Assembly: GCA_958295465.1 (NCBI GenBank)
Contig: OY282353.1
Location: forward strand, 1,798,001 to 1,862,000
Reading direction: 5' to 3'
Source: an uncultured Gammaproteobacteria bacterium
GTDB lineage: Bacteria; Pseudomonadota; Gammaproteobacteria; HK1
DNA: 64,000 nucleotides
Under the pieces are notes generated by a model. It saw only the letters and a list, made by a program, of their open reading frames with translations, was not told where the DNA came from and did no database searches. The number at the start of each line of letters is the position of its first letter. The stretch's first letter is position 1. The translations under genes were made by a program, and so were the position numbers. Below, one piece after another: positions 37,932-46,535 of the stretch.

Positions 37932-38617
37932 TCGACTTCGAATACCTGGCGACGCTCGATTTCAGCGTCCCCTGGAAATATCGATGGCAGTTGCTTTATG
38001 GACTGGGAATCAGCTTCTTCCTGATGCTGGTGTCGTCTGCCGCCGGGCTGGCCCTGGGCGTCGTGCTGGCGATCATGTCCCGCACGAAACACGCCGTGTT
38101 CCGCTGGATGATCTCGGCTTACGTGGAGTTCTTCCGAAATACCCCGCTGCTCGTCCAGTTGATATGGATCCATTTCGTCTTGCCGCTGCTGACCGGGATC
38201 AACACGACGCCCCTGGTCTCGGGCGTGCTTGCCCTGACGTTGAACGTGACGGCGTATTTCTCCGAGATCGCCAGGGCGGGCATCAACTCCGTCGGCAAGG
38301 GGCAATGGGAGGGGGCTCAAGCCCTCGGGCTGCACGCAGTCCCCATCTGGTTGTCGGTCATCCTGCCGCAGGCGCTCCGGGTCATGATCCCGCCGCTCGC
38401 GAACATGGTGATCAACATCTTCAAGGCGACGGCGATCCTGTCGATCCTGGCCATCGACGACTTGATGCGGATCGCCACCCGGATCAGCAACACCACGTTC
38501 AAACCGGTCGAGATGATCACCGCCGCCGCCCTGCTCTACCTGATCCTGGGCAGTCTGCTGGCCTTCGGTGCAGATTGGATTGAACGGAAATACGGACCTC
38601 GGGGGAGACGGGCATGA
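37928..38617 (+). CDS. Polar amino acid ABC transporter permease (HisMQ type)
   Basis: 229 residues from TTG 37928, which overlaps the preceding stop as TTGA. There are five hydrophobic segments; the EAA loop is QWEGAQALGLHAVPIWLSVI then LPQALRVMIPPLAN. FFRNTPLLVQLIWIHFVLP is typical of polar-amino-acid permeases. Translational coupling to the enzyme before and the permease after is strong. It forms the first transporter core with 38614 and one of the two binding proteins; its ATPase is probably the one at 45572. Confidence 0.85.
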   Translation: MIDFEYLATLDFSVPWKYRWQLLYGLGISFFLMLVSSAAGLALGVVLAIMSRTKHAVFRWMISAYVEFFRNTPLLVQLIWIHFVLPLLTGINTTPLVSGVLALTLNVTAYFSEIARAGINSVGKGQWEGAQALGLHAVPIWLSVILPQALRVMIPPLANMVINIFKATAILSILAIDDLMRIATRISNTTFKPVEMITAAALLYLILGSLLAFGADWIERKYGPRGRRA

Positions 38618-39270
38618 GGTTCGACTGGACAATCCTCGCGGACAACATCGACCTGCTCGCGCGTGGCGCGTTGAATACGTTTCTGGTTCTTCTGCTGGCC
38701 CTCTTCTTCGGGTCGATCATCGGAGCGCTGGTCTGCGCGGGGAATCTGCAAACACGCCGTCTGATGCGTCTCCCGTCCCGCGTCTACGTCCACGTGTTCC
38801 GGACCGTCCCGGAAATGGCCCTCATCTTCTGGATCTACCTGAGCCTTCCGCTGATACTCGGCACGTCGTTCTCGGCGTTTACCAGCGGCACGCTCGCGAT
38901 CTCGCTGGTGGCGGGAGCTTTTCTGGGCGAAATTTTTCGCGCCGGCGTCAATGCCATGCCCGTCGGGCAGATCGAGGCGGCGAATGCCCTGGGACTGGGT
39001 TTCATTGCGCGCTGGTACAAAATCATTCTGCCCCAGGCCCTCAGAACGGTTCTGCCGGCAATCGTCAACTTCATTACGGAGTTGCTGAAGATGACCAGCC
39101 TTCTGGCCGCGATCACCGTGGGCGAGCTTGCCTACCAAGCCTACATCCTGGGATCGCAGACCTTCAAGTACAACGAATTCTTCACCTCGGTGGCCATTGC
39201 CTACTTCCTCATGATCTTTCCGGTCAGTCTTCTGGCGCGACGGTTGGAGAGAAAGGGCGAAGGGGCCTGA
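38614..39270 (+). CDS. Polar amino acid ABC transporter permease, partner of 37928
   Basis: 218 residues; ATG overlaps the previous stop (ATGA). EAA loop: QIEAANALGLGFIARWYKII then LPQALRTVLPAIVN. VFRTVPEMALIFWIYLSLPL departs from the usual RGTPLLVQ motif, so this subunit is the more diverged of the pair. Followed, after 49 bases, by a tiny leader frame and the second binding protein. Confidence 0.84.
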   Translation: MRFDWTILADNIDLLARGALNTFLVLLLALFFGSIIGALVCAGNLQTRRLMRLPSRVYVHVFRTVPEMALIFWIYLSLPLILGTSFSAFTSGTLAISLVAGAFLGEIFRAGVNAMPVGQIEAANALGLGFIARWYKIILPQALRTVLPAIVNFITELLKMTSLLAAITVGELAYQAYILGSQTFKYNEFFTSVAIAYFLMIFPVSLLARRLERKGEGA

Positions 39271-39319
39271 CGGAGGGCCGGAGAATCCGACCCTGTTCCA
39301 GGAAAAGGATGAATAGCCG

Positions 39320-39418
39320 ATGAAACTTCCGAATCGCCTGTTCGCAGGTGTCACGGCGGTTGTCGAATTCCCGGCAACCGCATCCACACTGTCCCAAGCA
39401 AGGGAGGAATACCGATGA
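39320..39418 (+). other. 32-codon leader frame duplicating the binding-protein signal peptide
   Basis: ATG 39320 to TGA 39418 encodes MKLPNRLFAGVTAVVEFPAT, then ASTLSQAREEYR. It matches the start of the next protein (MKFLSRVFAGIMVVAGFAAT, then ASAQ) almost position for position. The stop overlaps the next start as ATGA, so it is coupled to the binding-protein gene. It is a local duplication of the signal-peptide region that may act as a leader. Confidence 0.6.
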
Positions 39419-40212
39419 AATTCCTGAGCCGAGTGTTTGCAGGCATCATGGTGGTTGCCGGATTCGCGGCAACCGCGTCCGCACAGTCCACGATCCAGGA
39501 CGTCCAGTCCGAAGGGGTGCTTCGGGTCGGCATGGCGGATTCGGTCCCGATGCAGTACAAGGACGCCGCATCGGGCGAGTGGCGCGGATACAACGTGGAC
39601 CTGGCCAACAACCTGGAGGAGGTCCTGGGCGTCAAGCTGGAGATCGTGGACGCGACCTGGGCGACGTTGATCCCCGGCCTGGTTGCGGGCCGTTGGGACA
39701 TCGCGCTCGTGGACATGTTCGCCACGCCCAAGCGTGCGGTCACCGTGATGTTCACCGACCAGTACTTCCAGACCCGGATGGTGGTCATGGGCAACACCCG
39801 GGAGAACAAGAGGCTCGCCGATTGGGAAGCCCTGAACAGCGAAGGCAGGAACATCGTGGTCCTGGCCGGCACGGCGGATGAGCAGGTCGCGCGGGACAAC
39901 TTCCCCAATGCGACCGTCACCCCGATGGTGGCGGAGGGTCTGGCCGCGCCCCTCCTCGAGGTGGCGGCCGGACGCGCGGACGCGATCGTGTCTTCCGAGA
40001 TCAACATGAGGCTGTATCTGGCGCAAAACCCGGAGGCGCCTCTGGAGATCGTCGAGCCGTCCCGTGGAATCTCCGCGCAAGGGTATGCCTACGCGATCCG
40101 TCCGGGGGACGTGCACCTGCTCAACTTCCTGAATACCTGGATCCGGAGCAACCAGGCCACGGGCCTCTCCGAGGCGCTCAAGACGAAGTGGCTCGACAAC
40201 TTCCCGGGCTGA
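39415..40212 (+). CDS. Second amino-acid-type ABC substrate-binding protein
   Basis: 265 residues with a clear Sec signal peptide (cleavage near ASAQS). Family 3 binding fold: LRVGMADSVPMQYKDAASGE, YNVDLANNLEEVLG, LIPGLVAGRWDIALVDMFAT and IVVLAGTADEQVARDN. It differs from the EhuB-like protein in the ligand-contact regions (no RCxxVxFSEP), so another ligand or affinity is likely. AGGGAGGAAT lies just before the start. It is followed by a strong terminator, so this is the last gene of the run that begins at 34062. Confidence 0.85.
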   Translation: MKFLSRVFAGIMVVAGFAATASAQSTIQDVQSEGVLRVGMADSVPMQYKDAASGEWRGYNVDLANNLEEVLGVKLEIVDATWATLIPGLVAGRWDIALVDMFATPKRAVTVMFTDQYFQTRMVVMGNTRENKRLADWEALNSEGRNIVVLAGTADEQVARDNFPNATVTPMVAEGLAAPLLEVAAGRADAIVSSEINMRLYLAQNPEAPLEIVEPSRGISAQGYAYAIRPGDVHLLNFLNTWIRSNQATGLSEALKTKWLDNFPG

Positions 40213-40232
40213 GCCCGCCGGGACTGGCCAGC

Positions 40233-40266
40233 GGGCACGGTACTCACTCGTACCGTGCCCTTTCTT
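40233..40266 (+). terminator. Rho-independent terminator after the second binding protein
   Basis: GGGCACGGTAC (40233–40243), loop TCACTC, GTACCGTGCCC (40250–40260): a perfect 11-bp stem followed by TTTCTTT. It closes the plus-strand catabolic operon. Confidence 0.9.
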
Positions 40267-40285
40267 TCGCGAAAAGCATCCGTTC

Positions 40286-41710
40286 ATGCCACACTCGTCT
40301 CGCATGGAACAGGACCGTTGTTCCCCGTCCCCCCGCGATTCCGCGCAGCGGAATCGCCAAGCGACCGCACCGGCGGTCGCCGCCCGTCCCGAGCGGTTGA
40401 GTGACATCGTCGAGAACGGGCTCTGCGTGGGATGCGGCTTGTGCCAGGCCATCGCCGGCAAGGACCGGATCGAGTTCGTCATCACCCCTGAAGGACGTGA
40501 ACGACCCGTTGAGCGCAGGAAGATTTCGCCGGACGACTGGCAGCGAATTCTGAGAACCTGTCCGGGGACCCGGGTGGAGGGAGCCTCTTCGGAGTTGTGC
40601 GGACATGATGCGGAATCGGATCGGATCTGGGGTCCATACCATCGGGTCTGTCTTGGCCACGCCGCCGACCCGGACGTGCGCTTTCGGGCGGCTTCGGGCG
40701 GCGTCCTGACGGCTCTGGCGGCCTACCTCGTAGAGTCCGGAAAAGTCTCCTTCATCCTGCAGGTCCGCGCCTCTCTCGACCGGCCGGTGCGCACCGAGAC
40801 CGTGATGTCGGAGGACGGCGCCAGCGTCGTCCGCTCCACCGGCTCGCGCTATGGGCCGGCGACGCCGCTCGCGTCCATCATGGACGCGCTGGACAGGGAC
40901 GAGCCCTTTGCGTTCGTCGGCAAGCCCTGCGACGTCGGTGCCCTGCGACTGCTGGCCAGGGAAGACGGTCGTGTCGCGCGTCGTTGCAAGGCGATGCTGG
41001 CGCTCGTCTGCGGCGGTGCGCCCGAATTCCGCAAGACCGGTGATCTGCTGGAGGAATTGGGGCTTCGAGAAGACGAGATCTCATTGCTGCGATACCGCGG
41101 ATATGGGAATCCCGGACGCACCCGGATCGAAACCCGCGACGGCCGCGCATTCGAAAAGACCTACCTTGAGATGTGGGAAGAAGAAAGCCAATGGTGCATA
41201 CAGAACCGCTGCAAGATCTGTCCGGATGCAATTGGTGAAGTGGCGGACGTCGCCGCCGCGGACTACTGGCCGGGCGGCGCTCCATCGGGTGAGGACGCCG
41301 GGTTCAATTCCATGATCGCCCGGACTCCGGCAGGCCGGGACTTGCTGCGTGATGCGGAGGCCGCCGGCGCGATCAGGATCGTTCGCGAGCTGACCATGCG
41401 CGACATGGACGACACCCAGCCCCACCAGGTGCGCAAGAAGGAATCGGTATGGGCTAGGCTGGCCGGGATGCGGGCGGCGGGACACCTGGCGCCCGAGGTG
41501 GTGAATCTGCGGACAAGGGAGCTGGCGCGGGAACGCCCGATGGCGGCGAATCTGGCCCAGGCCCGGGGCGCCCGCGCCCGGGTCCGGCAGGGCCGGATGA
41601 CGGAGCCGCCCGCCATGCTGCCCGGAGGCGACGGGTGGTCGAAGAAGGAAGGTGGTGCGGGGTTGAAGGGGCGAACATCCTCGGATGACTCACCCTCCGT
41701 CTCGGAATGA
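40286..41710 (+). CDS. Coenzyme F420 hydrogenase/dehydrogenase beta-subunit-like iron-sulfur protein
   Basis: 474 residues from ATG 40286 (ATG 40304 is also possible). A ferredoxin-like cysteine cluster lies near the N-terminus (GLCVGCGLCQ). FrhB/FdhB-type domains follow: RFRAASGGVLTALAAYLVES, GKPCDVGALRLLAREDG and the second cysteine set NRCKICPDAIGEVADVAAAD. Members reduce F420, flavins or other acceptors. The last 60 residues are low-complexity and charged. It stands after the operon terminator, so it has its own promoter or is read through. Its role in the island is unknown. Confidence 0.8.
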   Translation: MPHSSRMEQDRCSPSPRDSAQRNRQATAPAVAARPERLSDIVENGLCVGCGLCQAIAGKDRIEFVITPEGRERPVERRKISPDDWQRILRTCPGTRVEGASSELCGHDAESDRIWGPYHRVCLGHAADPDVRFRAASGGVLTALAAYLVESGKVSFILQVRASLDRPVRTETVMSEDGASVVRSTGSRYGPATPLASIMDALDRDEPFAFVGKPCDVGALRLLAREDGRVARRCKAMLALVCGGAPEFRKTGDLLEELGLREDEISLLRYRGYGNPGRTRIETRDGRAFEKTYLEMWEEESQWCIQNRCKICPDAIGEVADVAAADYWPGGAPSGEDAGFNSMIARTPAGRDLLRDAEAAGAIRIVRELTMRDMDDTQPHQVRKKESVWARLAGMRAAGHLAPEVVNLRTRELARERPMAANLAQARGARARVRQGRMTEPPAMLPGGDGWSKKEGGAGLKGRTSSDDSPSVSE

Positions 41711-41748
41711 CGTGGCACTCGGGGTCGCGGGCATGGACGAATTCCCCG

Positions 41749-42777
41749 TCAGCCCTCGTAGACGTTCAGGGTGAAGAAGAGCGTGTCGCCGATCTGGCAC
41801 AGGGCGGGATGCCGCTTGGTGAAGACCACGCCCCCCCTTTTGAAATGGAGCCTGGTCGGCTCCCGCCATGGCTGGCGGACGTTCCAGATGTAGCCGGCGA
41901 ACTGCCCGTCCTCGACCTCGTCGCCCACGTCCACGACGGGCTCGAACAGGCCGTCCTCGTAGGCGAAGACGTAGTTCTCCTCGTTCTGCATGGCCATCAC
42001 CCGGGGCTCGAACTTCGGCGGATCGGTGGGGTAGCTCTCCGGGAGGATGCCCATCCGCTTCAGGCAGCGCTTGAGCCCCTGATCGCCCAGCTCGCGGATC
42101 CAGGGGGTGATTCTCCCCGCGCCGCCGAGCTCCGTGCTGACGTAGATGATGTCCCTGGGCAGTGCCTCGCCGGAGAGCGTCGTCTCGTGCACGCGGTCAC
42201 CCACCAGGGCAAGGGGCGCGCCGAAGAGCTTCAGGAACTCCATCTGCATCGCGTCCCTGGCCTCGTCCCCCATCAGCCTGATCTTGCACGACGGCCAGTG
42301 GTCGCTGGAGGATCCGGCCGAGTGGAGGTCGAAGATCGCGTCGACCCGCTCGATCAGCCGGCTGGTGATGAACCAGGCGATGGTTTCCGTCGGTGTGCCG
42401 TGCTCGTGCCCCGGGAACAGCCGGTTGAGGTTGCCCTCGCCGCCGTGGTCCAGGGGCGACGTCCGCCGCCCGGCATAGACGGCCGGCGCGTTCGCGGCAG
42501 GCATGAAGATGAGCTGGCCCTCGATGTCTTCCGGGGACAACGTTCGATACAGGTCGATGAAGATCGACATTCCCTCGTACTCGTCGCCGTGGTTGCCGCC
42601 GACGAGCAGCGCGCGGGGTCCGTCGCCGTTGCGGATCGACATGATCGGCACGGGCAGCCAGCCGTAGGCGGAGCGGTGGCTCGACCAGGGGACGCGGACG
42701 TAGCCGTGATGCTTCCCATCCCGATCGAAATCGATCTCGCTGGTGGGGGCGCCGATGCTGACTCTGGGGCAGGGCAT
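41749..42777 (-). CDS. Succinylglutamate desuccinylase/aspartoacylase-family deacylase, DoeB-like
   Basis: 342 residues from ATG 42777. It is a zinc carboxypeptidase-like deacylase. Zinc ligands are visible in LLVGGNHGDEYEGMSIFID (His and Glu) and IFDLHSAGSSSDHWPSCK (His). LNRLFPGHEHGTPTETIAWF is the substrate-binding region. The C-terminal beta domain has VVDVGDEVEDGQFAGYIWNV. The layout is that of DoeB, the N-acetyl-2,4-diaminobutyrate deacetylase of ectoine breakdown, but identity cannot be measured here. It lies 59 bases after the aminotransferase gene. Confidence 0.76.
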   Translation of the reverse strand: MPCPRVSIGAPTSEIDFDRDGKHHGYVRVPWSSHRSAYGWLPVPIMSIRNGDGPRALLVGGNHGDEYEGMSIFIDLYRTLSPEDIEGQLIFMPAANAPAVYAGRRTSPLDHGGEGNLNRLFPGHEHGTPTETIAWFITSRLIERVDAIFDLHSAGSSSDHWPSCKIRLMGDEARDAMQMEFLKLFGAPLALVGDRVHETTLSGEALPRDIIYVSTELGGAGRITPWIRELGDQGLKRCLKRMGILPESYPTDPPKFEPRVMAMQNEENYVFAYEDGLFEPVVDVGDEVEDGQFAGYIWNVRQPWREPTRLHFKRGGVVFTKRHPALCQIGDTLFFTLNVYEG

Positions 42778-42836
42778 GTCCTGGCCTCCTCGTGATTGAA
42801 CGGCGGCGCCGGACCGGAGCACGGGCCGGATCCGGC

Positions 42837-44015
42837 TCAGGCGCGGGCGCCGTATTCTTTCCAGGCGTCGCCCAGGCGGCGGACACCCTCCCTGATCGCC
42901 TCGACGCCGACAAAGCTGTAGGCGAGGCGGAGGTGGTGTCCGGGCAGGTCGTTCGGAAAGCAGAGACGGCCCGAGCTGACCTCCACGCCGTGCGTCAGCG
43001 CGAGTCCGGCGAGCGCCTCGGCATCCGTCCCCTCGGGCAGGGCCGCCCACAGGAAGTAGCCGCCTTGCGGCGCGCGCACCCGGGCTTCCGGCAGGAACTC
43101 CCTGAAGGCATCGACCATGGCGTCGCGGTGCCCGCGCATCTCCACGGAAAGATCGCCGATGTGCTTCGCCATCTTGTTGCTGCGCATCAGCTCCGCGACC
43201 ATCCGCTGCGCGAAAGGGTTGGAGCCGCCGTCCGCCTTCTGCATCGCCATGCGATCGACCACCTCCTTCGGGCCGATCGCCCAACCGACCCTGAGGCCGG
43301 GTGCGAGGATCTTCGAGACGGTGCCGAGTGCGATCACTACCCCGTTCCGGTCGAAGCTCTTGATCGGTGGTACCGGCTCGCCCTCGAAGCGCAGGCGCCG
43401 GTAGGGGTCGTCTTCCAATATGACGAAACCGTGGCTCTCGGCCAGCTCGACCAGGCGCCGGCGCCGGGCCGCCGACGTGGTGATGCCGGTGGGGTTGTGG
43501 AAGTCCGGGACGTCGAAGAGAAGCTTGGGCATCCGTTCGCCGTTCCGTTGCAGGCGGAGGAGCCTGGCTTCCAGCTCCCCGGTATCGAGTCCTTCCTCGT
43601 CCTGCCCGACGTCGAGAAAGGAGACGCCGTGGCAGCGCATGATCTGCAGGGCGGTCATATAGGTCGGGCGGGTGACGACGATGCAGTCGCCGGGCTCGGT
43701 GAACACGCGGCAGGCAAGATCGAGGGCGCTCTTGGCGCCATAGACCACCAGGACGTTTTCCCGGTTGCAGATCACCCCGTCCGCGGCGACGAAGGCGGCG
43801 ATCTCGTCGCGGAGATCGTCGAGCCCCATCAGGGGGCCGTACTGAAGAGTTTCGGCGGGCCGGTCGCGCGCGGCTTCCATGGCTTCCCGCACCACGTCGG
43901 GCAGAAAGGGCGGATAGGCCAGGCCGCTGCTGAGCACGATGGCGCCGGGGGCGTGATCGTAGACGGATTCGCCCAGCACTTCCGCGCGCCGGGCATACCG
44001 GTAACCTGTCGTCAT
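42837..44015 (-). CDS. PLP-dependent class I/II aminotransferase (2-aminoadipate-type)
   Basis: 392 residues from ATG 44015. Fold-type I. PLP contacts: DVPDFHNPTGIT, VILEDDPYRRLRFEG and the PLP lysine in LGTVSKILAPGLRVGW. TLQYGPLMGLDDLRDEIAAF is typical of the LysN/MocR-like aminotransferase group. It is transcribed with the DoeB-like deacylase and away from ehuC. It may remove the amino group of a diamino acid released by the deacylase. Ectoine pathways known to me use a class III enzyme (DoeD), so this would be a different solution. Confidence 0.84.
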   Translation of the reverse strand: MTTGYRYARRAEVLGESVYDHAPGAIVLSSGLAYPPFLPDVVREAMEAARDRPAETLQYGPLMGLDDLRDEIAAFVAADGVICNRENVLVVYGAKSALDLACRVFTEPGDCIVVTRPTYMTALQIMRCHGVSFLDVGQDEEGLDTGELEARLLRLQRNGERMPKLLFDVPDFHNPTGITTSAARRRRLVELAESHGFVILEDDPYRRLRFEGEPVPPIKSFDRNGVVIALGTVSKILAPGLRVGWAIGPKEVVDRMAMQKADGGSNPFAQRMVAELMRSNKMAKHIGDLSVEMRGHRDAMVDAFREFLPEARVRAPQGGYFLWAALPEGTDAEALAGLALTHGVEVSSGRLCFPNDLPGHHLRLAYSFVGVEAIREGVRRLGDAWKEYGARA

Positions 44016-44073
44016 GATGGTCCGTTCCTTGCAGCCGCCTCGCATCGGGAGCCGTGATCGCGCGAAGCCCAAG

Positions 44074-44096
44074 AATATATGATGTATCATTTATTG
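44074..44096. promoter_or_regulatory. AT-rich palindromic operator between the aminotransferase and ehuC
   Basis: AATATATGATGTATCATTTA contains ATGAT-GT-ATCAT, an inverted repeat. The first ten bases equal those at 33991–34000. It lies between divergent starts at 44015 and 44183, where a regulator could control both sides. Confidence 0.6.
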
Positions 44097-44182
44097 CATA
44101 CAACCGGCGTGCACGAACAGCAACTTCCGATCCGGGCGCCAGGGCATATGCGAAACGTCACCGTTCCGGTGTTGCGGCCCCG

Positions 44183-44905
44183 ATGAATACCCGAGTGGCG
44201 GCTATCGCCGTCCTGGTCGCCTTTCTGGCGGGAATGGTCTTCGCGACCTTCTCCGAGTTGCGGGTCTTCCTGCCGGCCCTGCTGCGGGGCGCGTTGATCA
44301 CGATCGAGGTCGCGGCCCTCTCTTTCCTGTTGATGACGGCCAGCGCTTTCACCGCGGGAGTGGCCAGGCTCAGCCCCTGGTGGTCGGTGCGCTGGATCGC
44401 GACGGCGTATGTCGAAGTCTTCCGCGGGACGTCGCTCCTCGTGCAGCTCTTCTGGTTCTTCTTCGTCCTGCCCGAGTTCGGCCTGACCCTGTCACCGATG
44501 GCCGCCGGCGTCCTGGGGGTCGGATTCAACTTCGGGGCTTATGGCGCCGAGATCGTGCGCGGCGCGATCACGGCCGTCCCGAGAGGCCAGTGGGAAGCCG
44601 CCGCGGCTCTCAACCTGCCGGTCTTCCGGCGCATGACCCGGATCGTCCTGCCCCAGGCCCTGGTGGTGGTGATTCCGCCCTTCGGCAACCTCACCATCGA
44701 GATGGTCAAGGCCACTTCAGTCGTCTCCGCCGTCACGCTCGTGGACATCACCTATGCCTCCGTGCAGCAGAACCAGCTCCATTACCGTACGGTGGAGATC
44801 TTCGTCGTGACGCTCTTTCTCTACTACTGCTTTTCCCAGTTGATCCGCTTCAGCATGGGGCTCCTCGAAGAGCGCTCCAAGCGCCATCTGGCCGCGACGA
44901 GGTGA
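44183..44905 (+). CDS. ehuC: Ectoine/hydroxyectoine-type ABC permease EhuC
   Basis: 240 residues from ATG 44183. Five hydrophobic segments. VFRGTSLLVQLFWFFFVLPE and the EAA loop GQWEAAAALNLPVFRRMTRI then VLPQALVVVIPPFGN match EhuC. The C-terminus is basic. It is first of the ehuC–ehuD–ehuA run. The EhuC call rests on family resemblance and on the order; the ligand is inferred. Confidence 0.78.
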   Translation: MNTRVAAIAVLVAFLAGMVFATFSELRVFLPALLRGALITIEVAALSFLLMTASAFTAGVARLSPWWSVRWIATAYVEVFRGTSLLVQLFWFFFVLPEFGLTLSPMAAGVLGVGFNFGAYGAEIVRGAITAVPRGQWEAAAALNLPVFRRMTRIVLPQALVVVIPPFGNLTIEMVKATSVVSAVTLVDITYASVQQNQLHYRTVEIFVVTLFLYYCFSQLIRFSMGLLEERSKRHLAATR

Positions 44906-44909
44906 GGAC

Positions 44910-45575
44910 GTGAACTGGGATTGGCAATTCACCTTCGAGGTCGTGCTCCCCAGGCTGCTGCCGGTGGTGCCCGTCACCATCCAGGCGACCGTCCTTTCCT
45001 TCCTGCTCGCCGTCGTGCTGGGCCTGTTCCTGATGTTGCTCCGGATCTCCCGCTTCAAGCTGATCGCGGTGCCGGCGGGGGAGCTGATCGAGCTGATCCG
45101 CGGCACGCCCCTGCTGGTTCAACTCTTTTTCCTGTTCTTCCTCCTGCCGGAAGTGGGCATCACCCTGCCGCCGCTGACCACGGGCATCCTGGGGATCGGC
45201 ATCTACAACGCGGCGCTGTGCGCCGAGGTCTACCGGGCCGGCATCCAGGCGGTTCCCGCCGGGCAGTGGGAGGCGGCGAAGGCGCTCAACCTCGGCGCCT
45301 ACCGGACCTGGCGGGACATCATCATTCCCCAGTCGCTGCCGCCGATCGTCCCGGCGCTCGGGAATTACCTCATCGGCATCTTCAAGGAAACGCCGCTGCT
45401 CTCCTTCCTGGCGGTGGGAGAGCTGATGCACGCCTCGAAGCTGATCGGCTCCGAGTACTATCGTTTTACCGAGGCGGTGACCCTTGCCGGGCTGTTCTTC
45501 CTCGTCATGAGCCTGGTCGCGGCGGTCCTGGTGCGGATGGTCGAGACTCGCGTCAGCCGGAGCATCCTGCGGTGA
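44910..45575 (+). CDS. ehuD: Ectoine/hydroxyectoine-type ABC permease EhuD
   Basis: 221 residues from GTG 44910, four bases after ehuC, with GAGG just upstream. MNWDWQFTFEVVLPRLLPVV is a typical EhuD start. Also seen are LIRGTPLLVQLFFLFFLLPE, GQWEAAKALNLGAYRTWRDI then IIPQSLPPIVPALGNYL, and FKETPLLSFLAVGELM. It pairs with EhuC in the membrane. Confidence 0.8.
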   Translation: MNWDWQFTFEVVLPRLLPVVPVTIQATVLSFLLAVVLGLFLMLLRISRFKLIAVPAGELIELIRGTPLLVQLFFLFFLLPEVGITLPPLTTGILGIGIYNAALCAEVYRAGIQAVPAGQWEAAKALNLGAYRTWRDIIIPQSLPPIVPALGNYLIGIFKETPLLSFLAVGELMHASKLIGSEYYRFTEAVTLAGLFFLVMSLVAAVLVRMVETRVSRSILR

Positions 45576-46351
45576 CCGAGCCCAGGATCAAGTTCGAGAA
45601 CGTCTGCAAGCGCTATGGTCCGCTGACGGTCCTCGACGGTCTGAACATGGAGGTCGCGGCCGGAGAGCTGGTCACCATCATCGGGCCGTCGGGCTCGGGA
45701 AAGACCACGGTGCTGCGGGTCCTGATGACCCTGGAGACGATAGAGGAAGGACTCATCACTATCGACGGCGAGCCTTTCAACAAGATGCGCTCGCGCGAGG
45801 GAGGGCTGGTTCCCGCGAGCACGGCCCACCTGCGCAGGATCAGGGCCAGGATCGGGATGGTCTTCCAGAACTTCAACCTGTTCCCGCACATGACCGCGCT
45901 CGGCAACTGCATCGAAGCGCCGATCCATTCCCTGGGGCTCTCGAAAGCAGAGGCCGTCGGCCGGGCCGAAGAGCTGCTCGACATGGTCGGACTCTCCGAC
46001 AAGCGGGACCACTACCCCAGCCAGCTTTCCGGAGGCCAGCAGCAGCGCGTGGCGATCGCCCGCGCCCTGGCCATGCGTCCCGAGATCCTCCTGTTCGACG
46101 AGCCGACCTCGGCCCTCGACCCGGAAATGGTCGACGAGGTGCTGCAGGTCATCCGGCAGCTCGCCACCGAGCACAGCTACACCATGCTGCTGGTGACCCA
46201 CCAGATGGGTTTTGCCCGCGAAGTCTCCGGCCGGGTCTGCTTCTTCGACGGGGGGAAGTTCCTCGAAGAAGGTCCGCCGCGGGAATTCTTTGCCTCGCCG
46301 CGACACGAGCGCACGAGGCAATTTCTGAACAAGGTCCTCGCGGCGCATTAG
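45572..46351 (+). CDS. ehuA: Amino-acid ABC transporter ATPase EhuA
   Basis: 259 residues from GTG 45572 (GTGA overlap with ehuD). Walker [18 protein letters not shown]-loop [16 protein letters not shown], signature [15 protein letters not shown], Walker [15 protein letters not shown]-loop [10 protein letters not shown]. The insertion with [20 protein letters not shown] between Walker A and the Q-loop is as in EhuA. It is the only transport ATPase in the island, although there are two permease pairs. Confidence 0.85.
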   Translation: MTEPRIKFENVCKRYGPLTVLDGLNMEVAAGELVTIIGPSGSGKTTVLRVLMTLETIEEGLITIDGEPFNKMRSREGGLVPASTAHLRRIRARIGMVFQNFNLFPHMTALGNCIEAPIHSLGLSKAEAVGRAEELLDMVGLSDKRDHYPSQLSGGQQQRVAIARALAMRPEILLFDEPTSALDPEMVDEVLQVIRQLATEHSYTMLLVTHQMGFAREVSGRVCFFDGGKFLEEGPPREFFASPRHERTRQFLNKVLAAH

Positions 46352-46382
46352 GCCCTTGTCGATCGAGTCCCATGCAGAACGT

Positions 46383-46506
46383 CGAAGAAATTCGTGAACA
46401 GACTCCTGGTTCCGGCTCCGCCGGGTCAGGCACTGATCGCCCGAATCCTGTACAAGATGCCGGAAATTCATGAACGGATTCCCGGTTCCGGCTGCCCAGG
46501 ATCGGG
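46383..46506. repeat. Two tandem REP-like units (GGTTCCGGCTsCGCCGGGT family)
   Basis: Imperfect direct repeats at about 46383–46430 and 46458–46506 (GAAATTCGTGAACAGACTCC and GAAATTCATGAACGGATTCC, each followed by GGTTCCGGCT). A diverged relative lies at 49791–49875. They fill the ehuA–GntR spacer. Confidence 0.55.
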
Positions 46507-46535
46507 CGAAAACGCGAAATTGACGGGAGAAAACC

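Noticed and set aside
40286-41710. Evidence for F420-dependent metabolism
   Set aside because: FrhB-like domains and luciferase-like enzymes also occur in bacteria without F420, and no F420 synthesis gene is visible.
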